Below, in pieces: positions 56,237 to 63,875 of a stretch of 64,000 nt of DNA; position 1 is the first letter of the stretch, and each line of letters opens with the position of its first letter. The notes beneath the pieces were generated by a model that made no database searches, had not been told where the DNA came from, and saw only the letters and a list, made by a program, of their open reading frames with translations. A program made the position numbers and the translations under genes. The DNA is from Stenotrophomonas terrae (GTDB lineage: Bacteria; Pseudomonadota; Gammaproteobacteria; Xanthomonadales; Xanthomonadaceae). The DNA lies in assembly GCF_001431465.1 (NCBI RefSeq), contig NZ_LDJJ01000005.1:60574-124573 (forward strand), in the 5' to 3' direction.

Positions 56237-56746
56237 TTACCGCGCTGGCTCTCCAAAGCCAACATCTGGCGTTGACTCGTCGCATGCCCAGTCTTCCGGC
56301 AACAAACCCTCGCGGACGTATCGATGAAATGTCGAGTGCCGCCAGTCGCACACCGCTGTCACCCAGCCATGCTTCAACGGATTGATATGCACGTAGTCCA
56401 CGCAGGCTTGAAGCTGGGCTTCATCGCGGATCGTTCGCTCCCAATAGCGCGCCTGCCAAGGGGATCGATAGCCCGGCGCGAAGACTCTACGGGTGAAGCC
56501 TTTCTTGATGTCCTGCCACAGCCGTGGATAGTCATCAGTGCTGGCATCCAGCTGGATCACCGCATGCAGATGCTCCGGTAGCACCACCGCAGCCAAAACC
56601 AGGTGAGGCACCCGGCGCGCCGCATTGCGCCACGCCCGTTTCAGCGCATCGATCTCCCGCACCAGCAGATCGCTACGCCTGTCACGCAACGTCACGGTGA
56701 AGAAGTACGTGCCGCCAGCAATGCGGTTGCGTCGATAGTTGACCAT
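56237..56746 (-). CDS. REP-associated tyrosine transposase (RAYT)
   Basis: 169 residues, HUH/Y1 transposase fold related to IS200/IS605 TnpA. N-terminus YRRNRIAGGTYFFTVTLRDR, histidine motif in VVLPEHLHAVIQLD (H-x-H), and the catalytic Tyr region DYVHINPLKHG. RAYTs nick and ligate single-stranded REP sequences, and this copy is framed by REPs headed GTAG on both sides. The ATG at 56746 gives the full domain, so the protein appears intact. Confidence 0.93.
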   Translation of the reverse strand: MVNYRRNRIAGGTYFFTVTLRDRRSDLLVREIDALKRAWRNAARRVPHLVLAAVVLPEHLHAVIQLDASTDDYPRLWQDIKKGFTRRVFAPGYRSPWQARYWERTIRDEAQLQACVDYVHINPLKHGWVTAVCDWRHSTFHRYVREGLLPEDWACDESTPDVGFGEPAR

Positions 56747-56825
56747 CGCTCAAGCGTAGCCATGCACCGAAGCAGCACACGTCGCGCGATCCGTACGCAA
56801 ATCACCCGTCGCCTTGTGATCCACC

Positions 56826-57012
56826 GTAGCCCGGGTAAGCGCAGCGCACCCGGGGCGTCGTGCTGATCACCATGGCAGAAGATCACACCGGAGACGGGAA
56901 AGTGCCTGTTTGCATGAAAGCCAACGGCTACCAGTAAGAACAAAAAAGCCGAGCATCTGCCCGGCTTCTTTGACTACCTATTCCCCGGGTGCGCTGCGCT
57001 TACCCGGGCTAC
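56826..57012. repeat. REP pair on the right of the RAYT gene
   Basis: Forward REP (56826-56855) and inverted copy (56983-57012), same sequence as the left pair. Between them at 56946-56972 is an imperfect hairpin (AAGCCGAGCA / TGCCCGGCTT) with A and T runs. No gene seen in 56747-57106. Confidence 0.9.
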
Positions 57013-57106
57013 GTCACTGCTCCGACCGATCCAGTTGATTCGAGAATGCCAACCACCTAGCGAACGAGGGCCAGAGCGGAAACCCGACTCTGACCCCGGT
57101 TCTTCA

Positions 57107-57772
57107 CTAATCGCCGGTTGCTGGAGGCAGGCAATCGGAAAATTGGCGCTGCAATGTCGGAAGCATTGGTGAGCGCAAGCCATGCGCCATGCGGACTACA
57201 TTCGTTGCCAGGAGCAGCATACCGTTGGCGTTGATGAGCAATGAACCAACTTCATGATGCGGAAAAGAAGCAAAGCTCTGCACGACGGGCCTGATACCTC
57301 CATGCACATAAGAGTGCATTCCTCGCCATGTTGCTTCCTTCAGCTCCACAAGGGGCTTGTGGATATCGGCCGGATGGAAGCGGGATATGGTATCCAACAT
57401 CGCCGCAACGTCCGGCCCTTTTCGCGTTTCAGCATCCGACAGGATGGCTTCTTCCTTGGGAGCAAAGAAGCCTTCAATCCACGCATCCTCAGCTCCACGC
57501 ATGGTCCATATCGCCCGAATCAAGGCTTCATACGTAGGGCGAACCAGTGCTGTTGCGGATAGGTCCAACTCGCGCTGGACAAGCAGCCATTGCGACATGG
57601 CATGCTGCCTGACGATGTTCGCAAAGCCACGGACAGCTAATGTCCGCTTGCTTTGATGCTCAGGTAACTCTTCCCATAAAGGGTTAAGAGCATCGTGCAA
57701 CAAGCGGGTTCCGTTCGCTATGCGCTCCAATCGCTCTCTAGCCTGATCATTCTCGTCGATCTCACTCTGCAT
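57107..57772 (-). CDS. Helical protein of unknown function (DUF6988-like)
   Basis: 221 residues, no membrane segment. Largely alpha-helical with RELDLSATALVRPTYEALIR, a pattern like the HEPN-related DUF5677/DUF6988 groups, and GMHSYVHGGIRPVV, in which the H-S-Y-x-H element may be functional. Some of these families occur in antiphage contexts; here that is inference from position. 135 bp downstream of the ATPase gene on the same strand. GC is somewhat lower than in housekeeping genes. Confidence 0.72.
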   Translation of the reverse strand: MQSEIDENDQARERLERIANGTRLLHDALNPLWEELPEHQSKRTLAVRGFANIVRQHAMSQWLLVQRELDLSATALVRPTYEALIRAIWTMRGAEDAWIEGFFAPKEEAILSDAETRKGPDVAAMLDTISRFHPADIHKPLVELKEATWRGMHSYVHGGIRPVVQSFASFPHHEVGSLLINANGMLLLATNVVRMAHGLRSPMLPTLQRQFSDCLPPATGD

Positions 57773-57907
57773 ACGTTCGCTCCTTCGCTACATATGTAAA
57801 TCTGCACCCGACTCTGTCCCCTGTTTCCCGGCTCACGCCACTCCCACAAGTCCCCCCCAACCTTCTTGCTTTAACCGAAGTGAACCTGTCCTCGTTCGTC
57901 TCCTTGC

Positions 57908-59032
57908 TCACCCAGGCAGTTCAGACAAAGCAATCTTTGTTTCCTCAAGCGCATCAGGCTCCTCCTTCGCAAGGACGCGGCAGATGTCCTTCCAGACATC
58001 CACCTCTTCTTTGAGAAGATCTTGCCCAACCCAATACAGCTCCCCATGGTCACCCATCAATAGCGCCCGATCGAGAATATCGCGGGCCTGATCCTGCTCT
58101 ACTTCACAAACATTCGAGAAAGCATCGAGGTGGCTCTCTCGTACTCGCGAGAGTACATATCGTTCTGGCGGCATATCAGAAGGCAGAAACTTAAGCCGCG
58201 CTTCGAACCAACACTTCGCATCTTCCTTCCTCTTCTGAGGAACCAGACCCAAAAAACGATTGACGTGGGCTGTACTAGCAGCCCGTTGATCACCGTCAAG
58301 AACACAGAGCACTTCTTCATCTTGCGTTCCATCGATAAATCTAGCTGCCATCTGAGCTACAACTGCGCTATTTGACCCAACTTCACAGATTCGGGTCCTG
58401 CGCCGCAGTTCCATCCCAAGATAAGAATTAAGAAGAATATGCGCAGAAGAATCTTCCAGATATATGCAAACCTCAGACGAAGGCAGCCCTGAGAGCCGTC
58501 CAGCAGCAAACCCAGGAGATATGCCTTCTATAACCTGAGCCCCCGATTCAGAATTCTCAATGTAGAACCGGCCTTCAGGAGGAAGCGTCTCCAAAACCAC
58601 AGGGGAATGAGTTGTAAAAATAAACTGGTGCGCCTTATCCAGCGCCACCTGCTTTAACTCATGAACAAGCTGCCTTTGCGCAGCCTCGTGCAGCCCCAAT
58701 TCTATTTCATCAATTACAAACAAAGACGCTCTTGATGCGCTATGAATGGCCAAAAAAAGCGCAAAAAGCGCCTGCTCCCCGGCCCCCATATTGAAACCAG
58801 AGTACCTATGCCCCCGCTTGGTTACTAGAGGAAGCTTATAGGCCCCTCCCCCTCTCAGCTCAAGGTCATCATACCTAATTCCCAAAACCCGACTCACCGA
58901 ATCCTTGGCATCATCTTCGACTTCGGATTTCTTATTTGGAGATATGAAGTACCTACGTTGATTGACGATAGAGCTCTTCTCGCTGGGCGGGACAACCCTA
59001 TCGATTCCAAAGTAAGCCACCACTCTCTTCAC
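57908..59032 (-). CDS. OLD/AAA-type ATPase, C-terminal part (Walker B and TOPRIM-like region)
   Basis: 374 residues from a GTG at 59032. ABC-like signature NMGAGEQALF (res ~81-90), Walker B SLFVIDEIELGLHEA (res ~103-117), switch FTTHSPVVLE (res ~139-148), and a C-terminal domain with VCIYLEDSSAHILL and VLCVLDGDQRA (res ~188-251), which resemble the acidic elements of OLD-family TOPRIM nucleases. It lacks Walker A, which is in the overlapping upstream gene. Its start overlaps that gene's stop by 4 nt (GTGA), but its reading frame stays open and protein-like upstream to an A8 run. Clearly lower GC than the rest of the window, so probably acquired. Confidence 0.8.
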   Translation of the reverse strand: MKRVVAYFGIDRVVPPSEKSSIVNQRRYFISPNKKSEVEDDAKDSVSRVLGIRYDDLELRGGGAYKLPLVTKRGHRYSGFNMGAGEQALFALFLAIHSASRASLFVIDEIELGLHEAAQRQLVHELKQVALDKAHQFIFTTHSPVVLETLPPEGRFYIENSESGAQVIEGISPGFAAGRLSGLPSSEVCIYLEDSSAHILLNSYLGMELRRRTRICEVGSNSAVVAQMAARFIDGTQDEEVLCVLDGDQRAASTAHVNRFLGLVPQKRKEDAKCWFEARLKFLPSDMPPERYVLSRVRESHLDAFSNVCEVEQDQARDILDRALLMGDHGELYWVGQDLLKEEVDVWKDICRVLAKEEPDALEETKIALSELPG

Positions 59033-59475
59033 CCTAGCATCGTAGTCGTTCCACTTTCCGCCCTTATTTTTTTTCGCACCTGATAGCCCATGCCCTTCCC
59101 ATCCGGCATGTTCTCAGTCGCTTTCCACTGATCATAATGGATGCCATATCTCAGCTCAATTCCGTCAACAGGCACCTCACCATGCGCCTGCACAAAGAAA
59201 TCAGAGAATCGATAGTACGGCAATGTTCGACCAGGAAGGCGCCACCCGGTGGGCTTTCCGTGGAAAGCGCATGCAGCGAGCGCTAGAACTGTTGATTTAC
59301 CACTACCATTTCGCCCCGATATAGCTGACAAAGGGTATTTAAACTGGATATTAAATTTTGAAAGCGCCCTTATCGCCCCTTTTCTCAAGGTAATACTTTT
59401 CAAAGAACATCGACTAACATCATTTGAAAACCTCTCTATGTTCTTCCTGTCCACATCGGAATGTTGATACCTCAC
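59029..59475 (-). CDS. OLD/AAA-type ATPase, N-terminal part (Walker A)
   Basis: 148 residues. Walker A GRNGSGKST at res ~54-62, in LSAISGRNGSGKSTVLALAA, preceded by the typical N-terminal beta strands of SMC/OLD ATPases. The last ~12 residues after the A8 run do not look like ATPase, whereas the frame of the downstream gene reads sensibly from that point (KGGKWNDYDARVKRVV). So the two genes are one ATPase split either by a lost A or by a designed -1 slip. Confidence 0.8.
   Translation of the reverse strand: MRYQHSDVDRKNIERFSNDVSRCSLKSITLRKGAIRALSKFNIQFKYPLSAISGRNGSGKSTVLALAACAFHGKPTGWRLPGRTLPYYRFSDFFVQAHGEVPVDGIELRYGIHYDQWKATENMPDGKGMGYQVRKKIRAESGTTTMLG
59067..59074 (-). other. A8 slippery run at the ATPase frame change
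   Basis: On the minus strand the sequence is CG followed by eight A and then TAAGGG. A -1 slip on A AAA AAA changes the frame exactly into that of the downstream part, reading R-K-K-N-K-G-G-K-W. One extra A would do the same on the DNA level. Confidence 0.7.
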
Positions 59476-59491
59476 ACCCCCTCCCTGAGAT

Positions 59492-59519
59492 AAAAAAAAC
59501 GGGCATTGCCAATGCCCGT
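59492..59519 (-). terminator. Terminator of the nrdJ operon
   Basis: On the minus strand, a 9-bp stem ACGGGCATT / AATGCCCGT with a 3-nt loop is followed by eight T, 30 nt after the nrdJb stop. Confidence 0.92.
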
Positions 59520-59549
59520 CCAGTATTTATTTCTGCGGAAAACTAATTT

Positions 59550-60389
59550 TTACCCGCACTTGCTATACCCACAATTCAAGCAAGTCTGGCAGCCATCCAT
59601 GATCACCAGCGCCTTGGTGCTGCACTTGTGGCACATGGTGGCGGCGGCCGGGAAGCTGCCGTTGTCGGCGCTTTCGGGGTCGGCTTCAAGGACGAAAGCC
59701 TCAGAAGCTACCCCTCCCCGGCCCTCCCCTTCGCTTTGCGAAAGGGAGGGGGCGAGCGCGGCGCTTTGCGCCGGCGCTGCGGTTACTTCACTGTTTTTTT
59801 TTGAGCGGTCTTCGAACTGCTTGCGCTTCTCGGCGATCAGGGCGCGCTGGTGGGCGCTCATTTCCGGGTCGTGCAGCAGGCCGATCGACTTCATGTGGTC
59901 TTCGACGATGGAGCCGAGCTCGGCCACCAGCGACGGCATGTACACGCCACCGGCCTTGAAGTAGCCGCCCTTGGGGTCGAACACGGCCTTCATTTCGTCA
60001 ACGATGAAGGTGACGTCGCCGCCCTTGCGGAACACGGCCGACATGATGCGGGTCAGCGCCACGATCCACTGGAAATGCTCCATCGACTTGGAGTTGATGA
60101 AGATCTCGAACGGGCGGCGCAGCTCGTGCTCGGTGTCCTGGTTGAGCACGATGTCGTTGATGGTCACGTAGAAGGCGTGCTCCACCAACGGTGATTTGAT
60201 CTTGTAGGTGCTGCCGATCAGCACTTCCGGGCGCTCGATGCGCTCGTGCATGTGCACGATGTTGTCTGTCACGGACTCGACCGGCGCCACGCTGACCGCG
60301 GCCTTGGCCACCGCAGCGGCTTCACGGGCTTTGTCGTCCGGAGTGATGACGGAATAGCCCTTGATTTTCTTGTCGATCTTGACGGCCAT
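59550..60389 (-). CDS. nrdJb: Class II ribonucleotide reductase, small part NrdJb
   Basis: 279 residues. The TSCPD-like N-terminal domain (IERPEVLIGSTYKIKSPLVE; HAFYVTINDIVLNQDTEHEL; NSKSMEHFQWIVALTRIMSA) completes the split B12-dependent reductase, and the end MCHKCSTKALVIMDGCQTC with LNCGYSKCG carries the Cys residues thought to recharge the active site. Res ~211-231 (APSLSQSEGEGRGGVAS) are encoded by an intergenic-type hairpin repeat lying in a linker. The start ATG is at 60389. Compare NrdJa/NrdJb of Pseudomonas aeruginosa. Confidence 0.9.
   Translation of the reverse strand: MAVKIDKKIKGYSVITPDDKAREAAAVAKAAVSVAPVESVTDNIVHMHERIERPEVLIGSTYKIKSPLVEHAFYVTINDIVLNQDTEHELRRPFEIFINSKSMEHFQWIVALTRIMSAVFRKGGDVTFIVDEMKAVFDPKGGYFKAGGVYMPSLVAELGSIVEDHMKSIGLLHDPEMSAHQRALIAEKRKQFEDRSKKNSEVTAAPAQSAALAPSLSQSEGEGRGGVASEAFVLEADPESADNGSFPAAATMCHKCSTKALVIMDGCQTCLNCGYSKCG
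59698..59757. repeat. Hairpin repeat inside nrdJb
   Basis: CCCTCCCCTTCGCTTTGCG with GAAAGGGAGGG: the same family as 37278-37399. It lies in frame in the linker before the C-terminal Cys-rich tail of NrdJb. Confidence 0.8.
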
Positions 60390-60432
60390 GGTGCGAGTCC
60401 TGGTTATGCGTTGCTATACGGATTGGCAGCAA

Positions 60433-60453
60433 CCCCGTCCCTGTGGGACGGGG
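60433..60453. terminator. Intercistronic hairpin between histone-like gene and nrdJb
   Basis: Perfect 9-bp stem CCCCGTCCC / GGGACGGGG with a 3-nt loop, but no T run on the minus strand. It could stabilise mRNA ends or partly attenuate transcription into nrdJb. It is not a classic terminator. Confidence 0.5.
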
Positions 60454-60466
60454 CGCGCGGTGTGGC

Positions 60467-61285
60467 TTACTTGCGGGTGGCCTTCTTGACGGCCTTTTTC
60501 ACGGCGGTGGCCTTCTTGGCAACCGTCTTCTTCGCCGAAGCGGCCTTCTTGGCAACCGTCTTCTTGGTGACGGCTACTTTCCTGGCAACCTTCTTGGCGA
60601 CCTTCTTTTCAGTGGCCTTCACCGTCTTCTTGACGGCGGCGACCTTCTTGGCGGCCTTCTTTTCAACCTTCTTCACTGCCTTCTTGGCAGCAGCGGTCTT
60701 CTTGCCGACGACCTTGGCGACCTTCTTCTCGGTGGCCTTCACTGCCTTCTTGGTGGCAGCGGCCTTCTTGCTGACGGCCTTGGCAACCTTCTTTTCGGCA
60801 GCCTTCACGGTCTTCTTGGCCGAGGCGACCTTGCCGGCTGCCTTCTTCTCGGCCTTGGCTACGGCCTTCTTGGCAGCAGCGCGCTTGCCGGCGCCCTTCT
60901 TCTTCAGGTCAGCGGCTTCGGCCTGGGCGCTGGCCTTGGCGGCTTCCAGCTTCTGGCGCATGGCGCTGACCTTCTTGGTCACTTCCTTCTTGGCGGCAGC
61001 AGTCTTCTTGGCCACCACCTTCTTGGCAGCGGCGGTCTTCTTGGCCACTACCTTCTTGGCAGCAGCAGCCTTCTTGACCACGACCTTCTCGGCCTTCTTC
61101 ACTGCCTTCTTGACCTTGGCCACCTGCTTCTTGGCACCGGCTTCCACCTTGTGCGCGCCGGTCTTGACGGCGGCCACGGCTTCGCTGGCGGTCGCGGCGA
61201 TGGTCTCGCCGACGTTGGCTGCGGTTTCTTTCACGTTCTCGGCAACCTGGGATACGGTCGCGGTCACACCATTACCATTGCTCAT
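60467..61285 (-). CDS. Histone H1-like Lys/Ala-rich DNA-binding protein
   Basis: 272 residues. Mildly acidic N-terminus (MSNGNGVTATVSQVAENVKE), then from about res 48 an almost unbroken run of K/A/V repeats (KKAVKKAEK, KKVVAKKTAA, KKTVKAAEKKVAK). It resembles AlgP/HctB/H1-like bacterial proteins that coat or compact DNA. Heavy repeat structure means its length can vary between strains. It sits between nrdJa (148 nt) and nrdJb (77 nt) on the same strand, so it probably shares their transcript. Confidence 0.9.
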   Translation of the reverse strand: MSNGNGVTATVSQVAENVKETAANVGETIAATASEAVAAVKTGAHKVEAGAKKQVAKVKKAVKKAEKVVVKKAAAAKKVVAKKTAAAKKVVAKKTAAAKKEVTKKVSAMRQKLEAAKASAQAEAADLKKKGAGKRAAAKKAVAKAEKKAAGKVASAKKTVKAAEKKVAKAVSKKAAATKKAVKATEKKVAKVVGKKTAAAKKAVKKVEKKAAKKVAAVKKTVKATEKKVAKKVARKVAVTKKTVAKKAASAKKTVAKKATAVKKAVKKATRK

Positions 61286-61433
61286 AAAGCCCTCCTCAGG
61301 GCATCGGGTCTTTTAACGTTGGCGATGCTATATCGAAGCCGATGCAACGTGAAACAAGCGCGCAACAACCCGGTGGCGGTGAGACCACCGTCATGCCCAC
61401 CCGGCGCAGGCGCCAGGCGGGCAATGAAGGCAC

Positions 61434-63584
61434 TCAGAACTTGCCGTAGTAGCCTTCCTTGAGGGCGTCGAACAGGTTGGCGGCGGTGTGCATTTCGCCG
61501 TCGTATTCGATCTGTTCGTTGCCCTTGACCTCCACCGTCTGGCCGTCTTCCAGCTCGAAACGGTAGGTGGTGTTCTCCAGGTCCGCTTCCTTGACCAGCA
61601 CGCCCTGGAAGGCAGCCGGGTTGAAACGGAAGGTGGTGCAGCCCTTCAGGCCCTGCTCGTGGGCGTAGCGGTAGATGTCCTTGAACTGCTCGTACGGGTA
61701 ATCGGTCGGTACGTTGGCGGTCTTGGAAATCGAGCTGTCCACCCACTTCTGCGCGGCGGCCTGCACGTCCACGTGTTCCTTGGGCGAGATGTCGTCGGCG
61801 CTGATGAAGTAGTCCGGCAGCTTGGCATCGGCCTCGTCGGAGAACGGCATGGCCTTGGCGTTGACCAGCTGGCGGTAGGCCAGCAGCTCGAAGGAGAACA
61901 CGTCCACCTTTTCCTTGGACTTCTTGCCTTCGCGGATGACATTACGGCTGTAATGGTGCGCGAACGAGGGCTCGATGCCGTTGGAGGCGTTGTTGGCCAG
62001 CGACAGGCTGATGGTGCCGGTCGGGGCGATGGAGCTGTGGTGGGTGAAGCGCGAACCGACCGTGGCCAGCTCTTCCACCAGCTCCGGGGCCACCGTGGCC
62101 ACGCGCTGCATGTAGCGGCTGTAGCGGGCGTGCAGGACCTTGCCGGCGATCTTCTGGCCGACCTTCCAGCCGTCCTTCTTCATTTCCGGGCGCTGGCGCA
62201 GCATGGCGGCGGTGACCGCGAACTGCTCTTCCATGATCGGGGCGGCGCCCTTTTCACGGGCCAGCTCCAGGCCGGTTTCCCAGCCAGCCACGGCCATGTC
62301 ACGGGCAATGGCTTCGGTGAACTCGCAGGACTCGGTGCTGCCGTACTTCATCTGCAGCATGGTCATGGTGCTGCCCAGGCCGAGGAAACCCATGCCGTGG
62401 CGGCGCTTGCGCATGATCTCGTTGCGCTGCTGTTCCAGCGGCAGACCGTTCACTTCGACCACGTTGTCGAGCATGCGCGTGAACACACGCACCACTTCCT
62501 TGTACTCGTCCCAGTCGAACGAGGCCTTGTCGGTGAACGGGTCACGCACGAACTTGGTCAGGTTCACCGAGCCCAGCAGGCAGGCGCCGTACGGCGGCAG
62601 CGGCTGCTCGCCGCAGGGGTTGGTGGCGCGGATGTTTTCGCACCACCAGTTGTTGTTCATCTCGTTGACGCGGTCGATCAGGATGAAACCCGGCTCGGCG
62701 TAGTCATAGGTGGAGACCATGATCATGTCCCACAGGTGACGGGCACGGATGTGGCCGTACACCTTGCAGGCCACCAGGCCGTCATCGCGGACGATGTAGT
62801 TCTCGTGGGTCGGCCAATCGCGCCAGACCAGGTCGGTCGCGTTCTGGTCGACTTCGGCCTGTTCCTTGGTGTTGATCGGGAACACCAGCTGCCAGTCGGC
62901 GTCGTTCTTGACCGCATCCATGAAGCCGTCGGTGATCAGCAGCGACAGGTTGAACTGGCGCAGGCGGCCGTCTTCGCGCTTGGCGCGGATGAAGTCCTTC
63001 ACGTCCGGGTGCGACACGTCGAAGGTGCCCATCTGCGCGCCGCGACGGCCACCGGCCGAGGACACGGTGAAGCACATCTTGTCGTAGATATCCATGAAGG
63101 ACATCGGCCCGGAGGTGTAGGCACCGGCGCCGGCAACGAAGGCACCGCGCGGACGCAGGGTGCTGAACTCGTAGCCGATGCCGCAGCCGGCCTTCAAGGT
63201 CAGGCCGGCTTCGTGGACCTTTTCCAGGATGCCATCCATCGAGTCGGTAATGGTGCCCGACACGGTGCAGTTGATGGTGCTGGTAGCCGGCTTGTGCTGC
63301 TGCGCGCCGGCGTTGGAGGTGATGCGGCCAGCCGGAATGGCGCCACGGCGCAGGGCCCAGGCAAAACGCTCATACCAGTAGGCACGCTTGTCGTCGGTGG
63401 CCTCGGCGTCAGCCAGGGCACGGGCCACGCGCAGGTAGGTGCCATCGATATCGGCATCCAGCGCTTCGCCCGCCTTGGTCGTGAGGCGGTACTTCTTTTC
63501 CCAGATGTCCTGCGAGGCAGGTTGCAGAGGGATCATGTCCGACTTGGTTTGATTGCTGACCACTTCCAGACGCACCGTACTCAT
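61434..63584 (-). CDS. nrdJa: Class II (B12-dependent) ribonucleotide reductase, large part NrdJa
   Basis: 716 residues. Reduces ribonucleotides with adenosylcobalamin. Seen: GRITSNAGAQQHKPATSTIN then CTVSGTITDSMDG (active-site Cys region), AGCGIGYEFSTLRPRG, the thiyl-radical loop NPCGEQPLPPYGACLLGSVN, the SIAPTGTISLSLANNASNGI block and GCTTFRFNPAA near the end. The C-terminal TSCPD/Cys part is in nrdJb. The ATG at 63584 (MSTVRLEVV) has AGGAG upstream at a slightly long spacing; the reading frame is open further upstream but is not protein-like there. Confidence 0.95.
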   Translation of the reverse strand: MSTVRLEVVSNQTKSDMIPLQPASQDIWEKKYRLTTKAGEALDADIDGTYLRVARALADAEATDDKRAYWYERFAWALRRGAIPAGRITSNAGAQQHKPATSTINCTVSGTITDSMDGILEKVHEAGLTLKAGCGIGYEFSTLRPRGAFVAGAGAYTSGPMSFMDIYDKMCFTVSSAGGRRGAQMGTFDVSHPDVKDFIRAKREDGRLRQFNLSLLITDGFMDAVKNDADWQLVFPINTKEQAEVDQNATDLVWRDWPTHENYIVRDDGLVACKVYGHIRARHLWDMIMVSTYDYAEPGFILIDRVNEMNNNWWCENIRATNPCGEQPLPPYGACLLGSVNLTKFVRDPFTDKASFDWDEYKEVVRVFTRMLDNVVEVNGLPLEQQRNEIMRKRRHGMGFLGLGSTMTMLQMKYGSTESCEFTEAIARDMAVAGWETGLELAREKGAAPIMEEQFAVTAAMLRQRPEMKKDGWKVGQKIAGKVLHARYSRYMQRVATVAPELVEELATVGSRFTHHSSIAPTGTISLSLANNASNGIEPSFAHHYSRNVIREGKKSKEKVDVFSFELLAYRQLVNAKAMPFSDEADAKLPDYFISADDISPKEHVDVQAAAQKWVDSSISKTANVPTDYPYEQFKDIYRYAHEQGLKGCTTFRFNPAAFQGVLVKEADLENTTYRFELEDGQTVEVKGNEQIEYDGEMHTAANLFDALKEGYYGKF

Positions 63585-63785
63585 GATTGTGGAAATTCTC
63601 CTGGGGCACCTTGCGGTGCGTTCAACTTGTTCCCAAACAGGCTGGGCGGCAAAGACAACGACGCGCAGGCGCGTACTTACGCGCCTGTCGGCGGGATGAG
63701 GGGATTCCGGGAACTGCCGGTTGTCTGCATCACTGTCGCGGTCATTGCACGCCTTCCGTTGGGGTGCTTGCACCCCGAGCACTAA

Positions 63786-63832
63786 ACCCTACTGCTTGGG
63801 GACGCTTTTCACATCAACCCAACATCTAGTGG
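63786..63832 (-). promoter_or_regulatory. Two NrdR boxes upstream of nrdJa
   Basis: CAACATCTAG at 63820-63829, within ACCCAACATCTAGTGG, matches the NrdR core C-W-A-x-A-T-x-T-W-G fully. CTACTGCTTG at 63789-63798 matches it in most positions. They are 31 bp apart, three helical turns, as is usual for paired NrdR sites. NrdR represses nrd genes when dATP is high. Confidence 0.72.
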
Positions 63833-63847
63833 GTGATGACCCGACCA

Positions 63848-63875
63848 AGCTTACCCGCCGGCGGGGTGATGTCAA
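63848..63875 (-). promoter_or_regulatory. Probable sigma-70 promoter of nrdJa
   Basis: Minus strand: TTGACA (63875-63870), 16-bp spacer, TAAGCT (63853-63848). It lies just upstream of the NrdR boxes, so NrdR bound there would block the start region. Leader about 255 nt; 63876-64000 shows no gene. Confidence 0.55.

Noticed and set aside
57040..57100. GGCCAGAGCG-type word resembling the 53199-53232 terminator
   Set aside because: The second arm is degraded and no T run follows; probably a relic, not a working terminator.
60467..61285. Possible CRISPR or satellite array in the repetitive AAG-rich region
   Set aside because: The repeats are codon-phased Lys/Ala repeats of one protein.
60246..61316. 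Phe/Leu-rich open frame on the plus strand that looks like a membrane protein
   Set aside because: It is the antisense of the AAG-rich histone-like gene; the apparent hydrophobicity comes from reading CTT and TTC complements.
61488..63785. A 765-codon open frame on the plus strand
   Set aside because: Shadow of nrdJa caused by high GC at third positions; no domain sequence.
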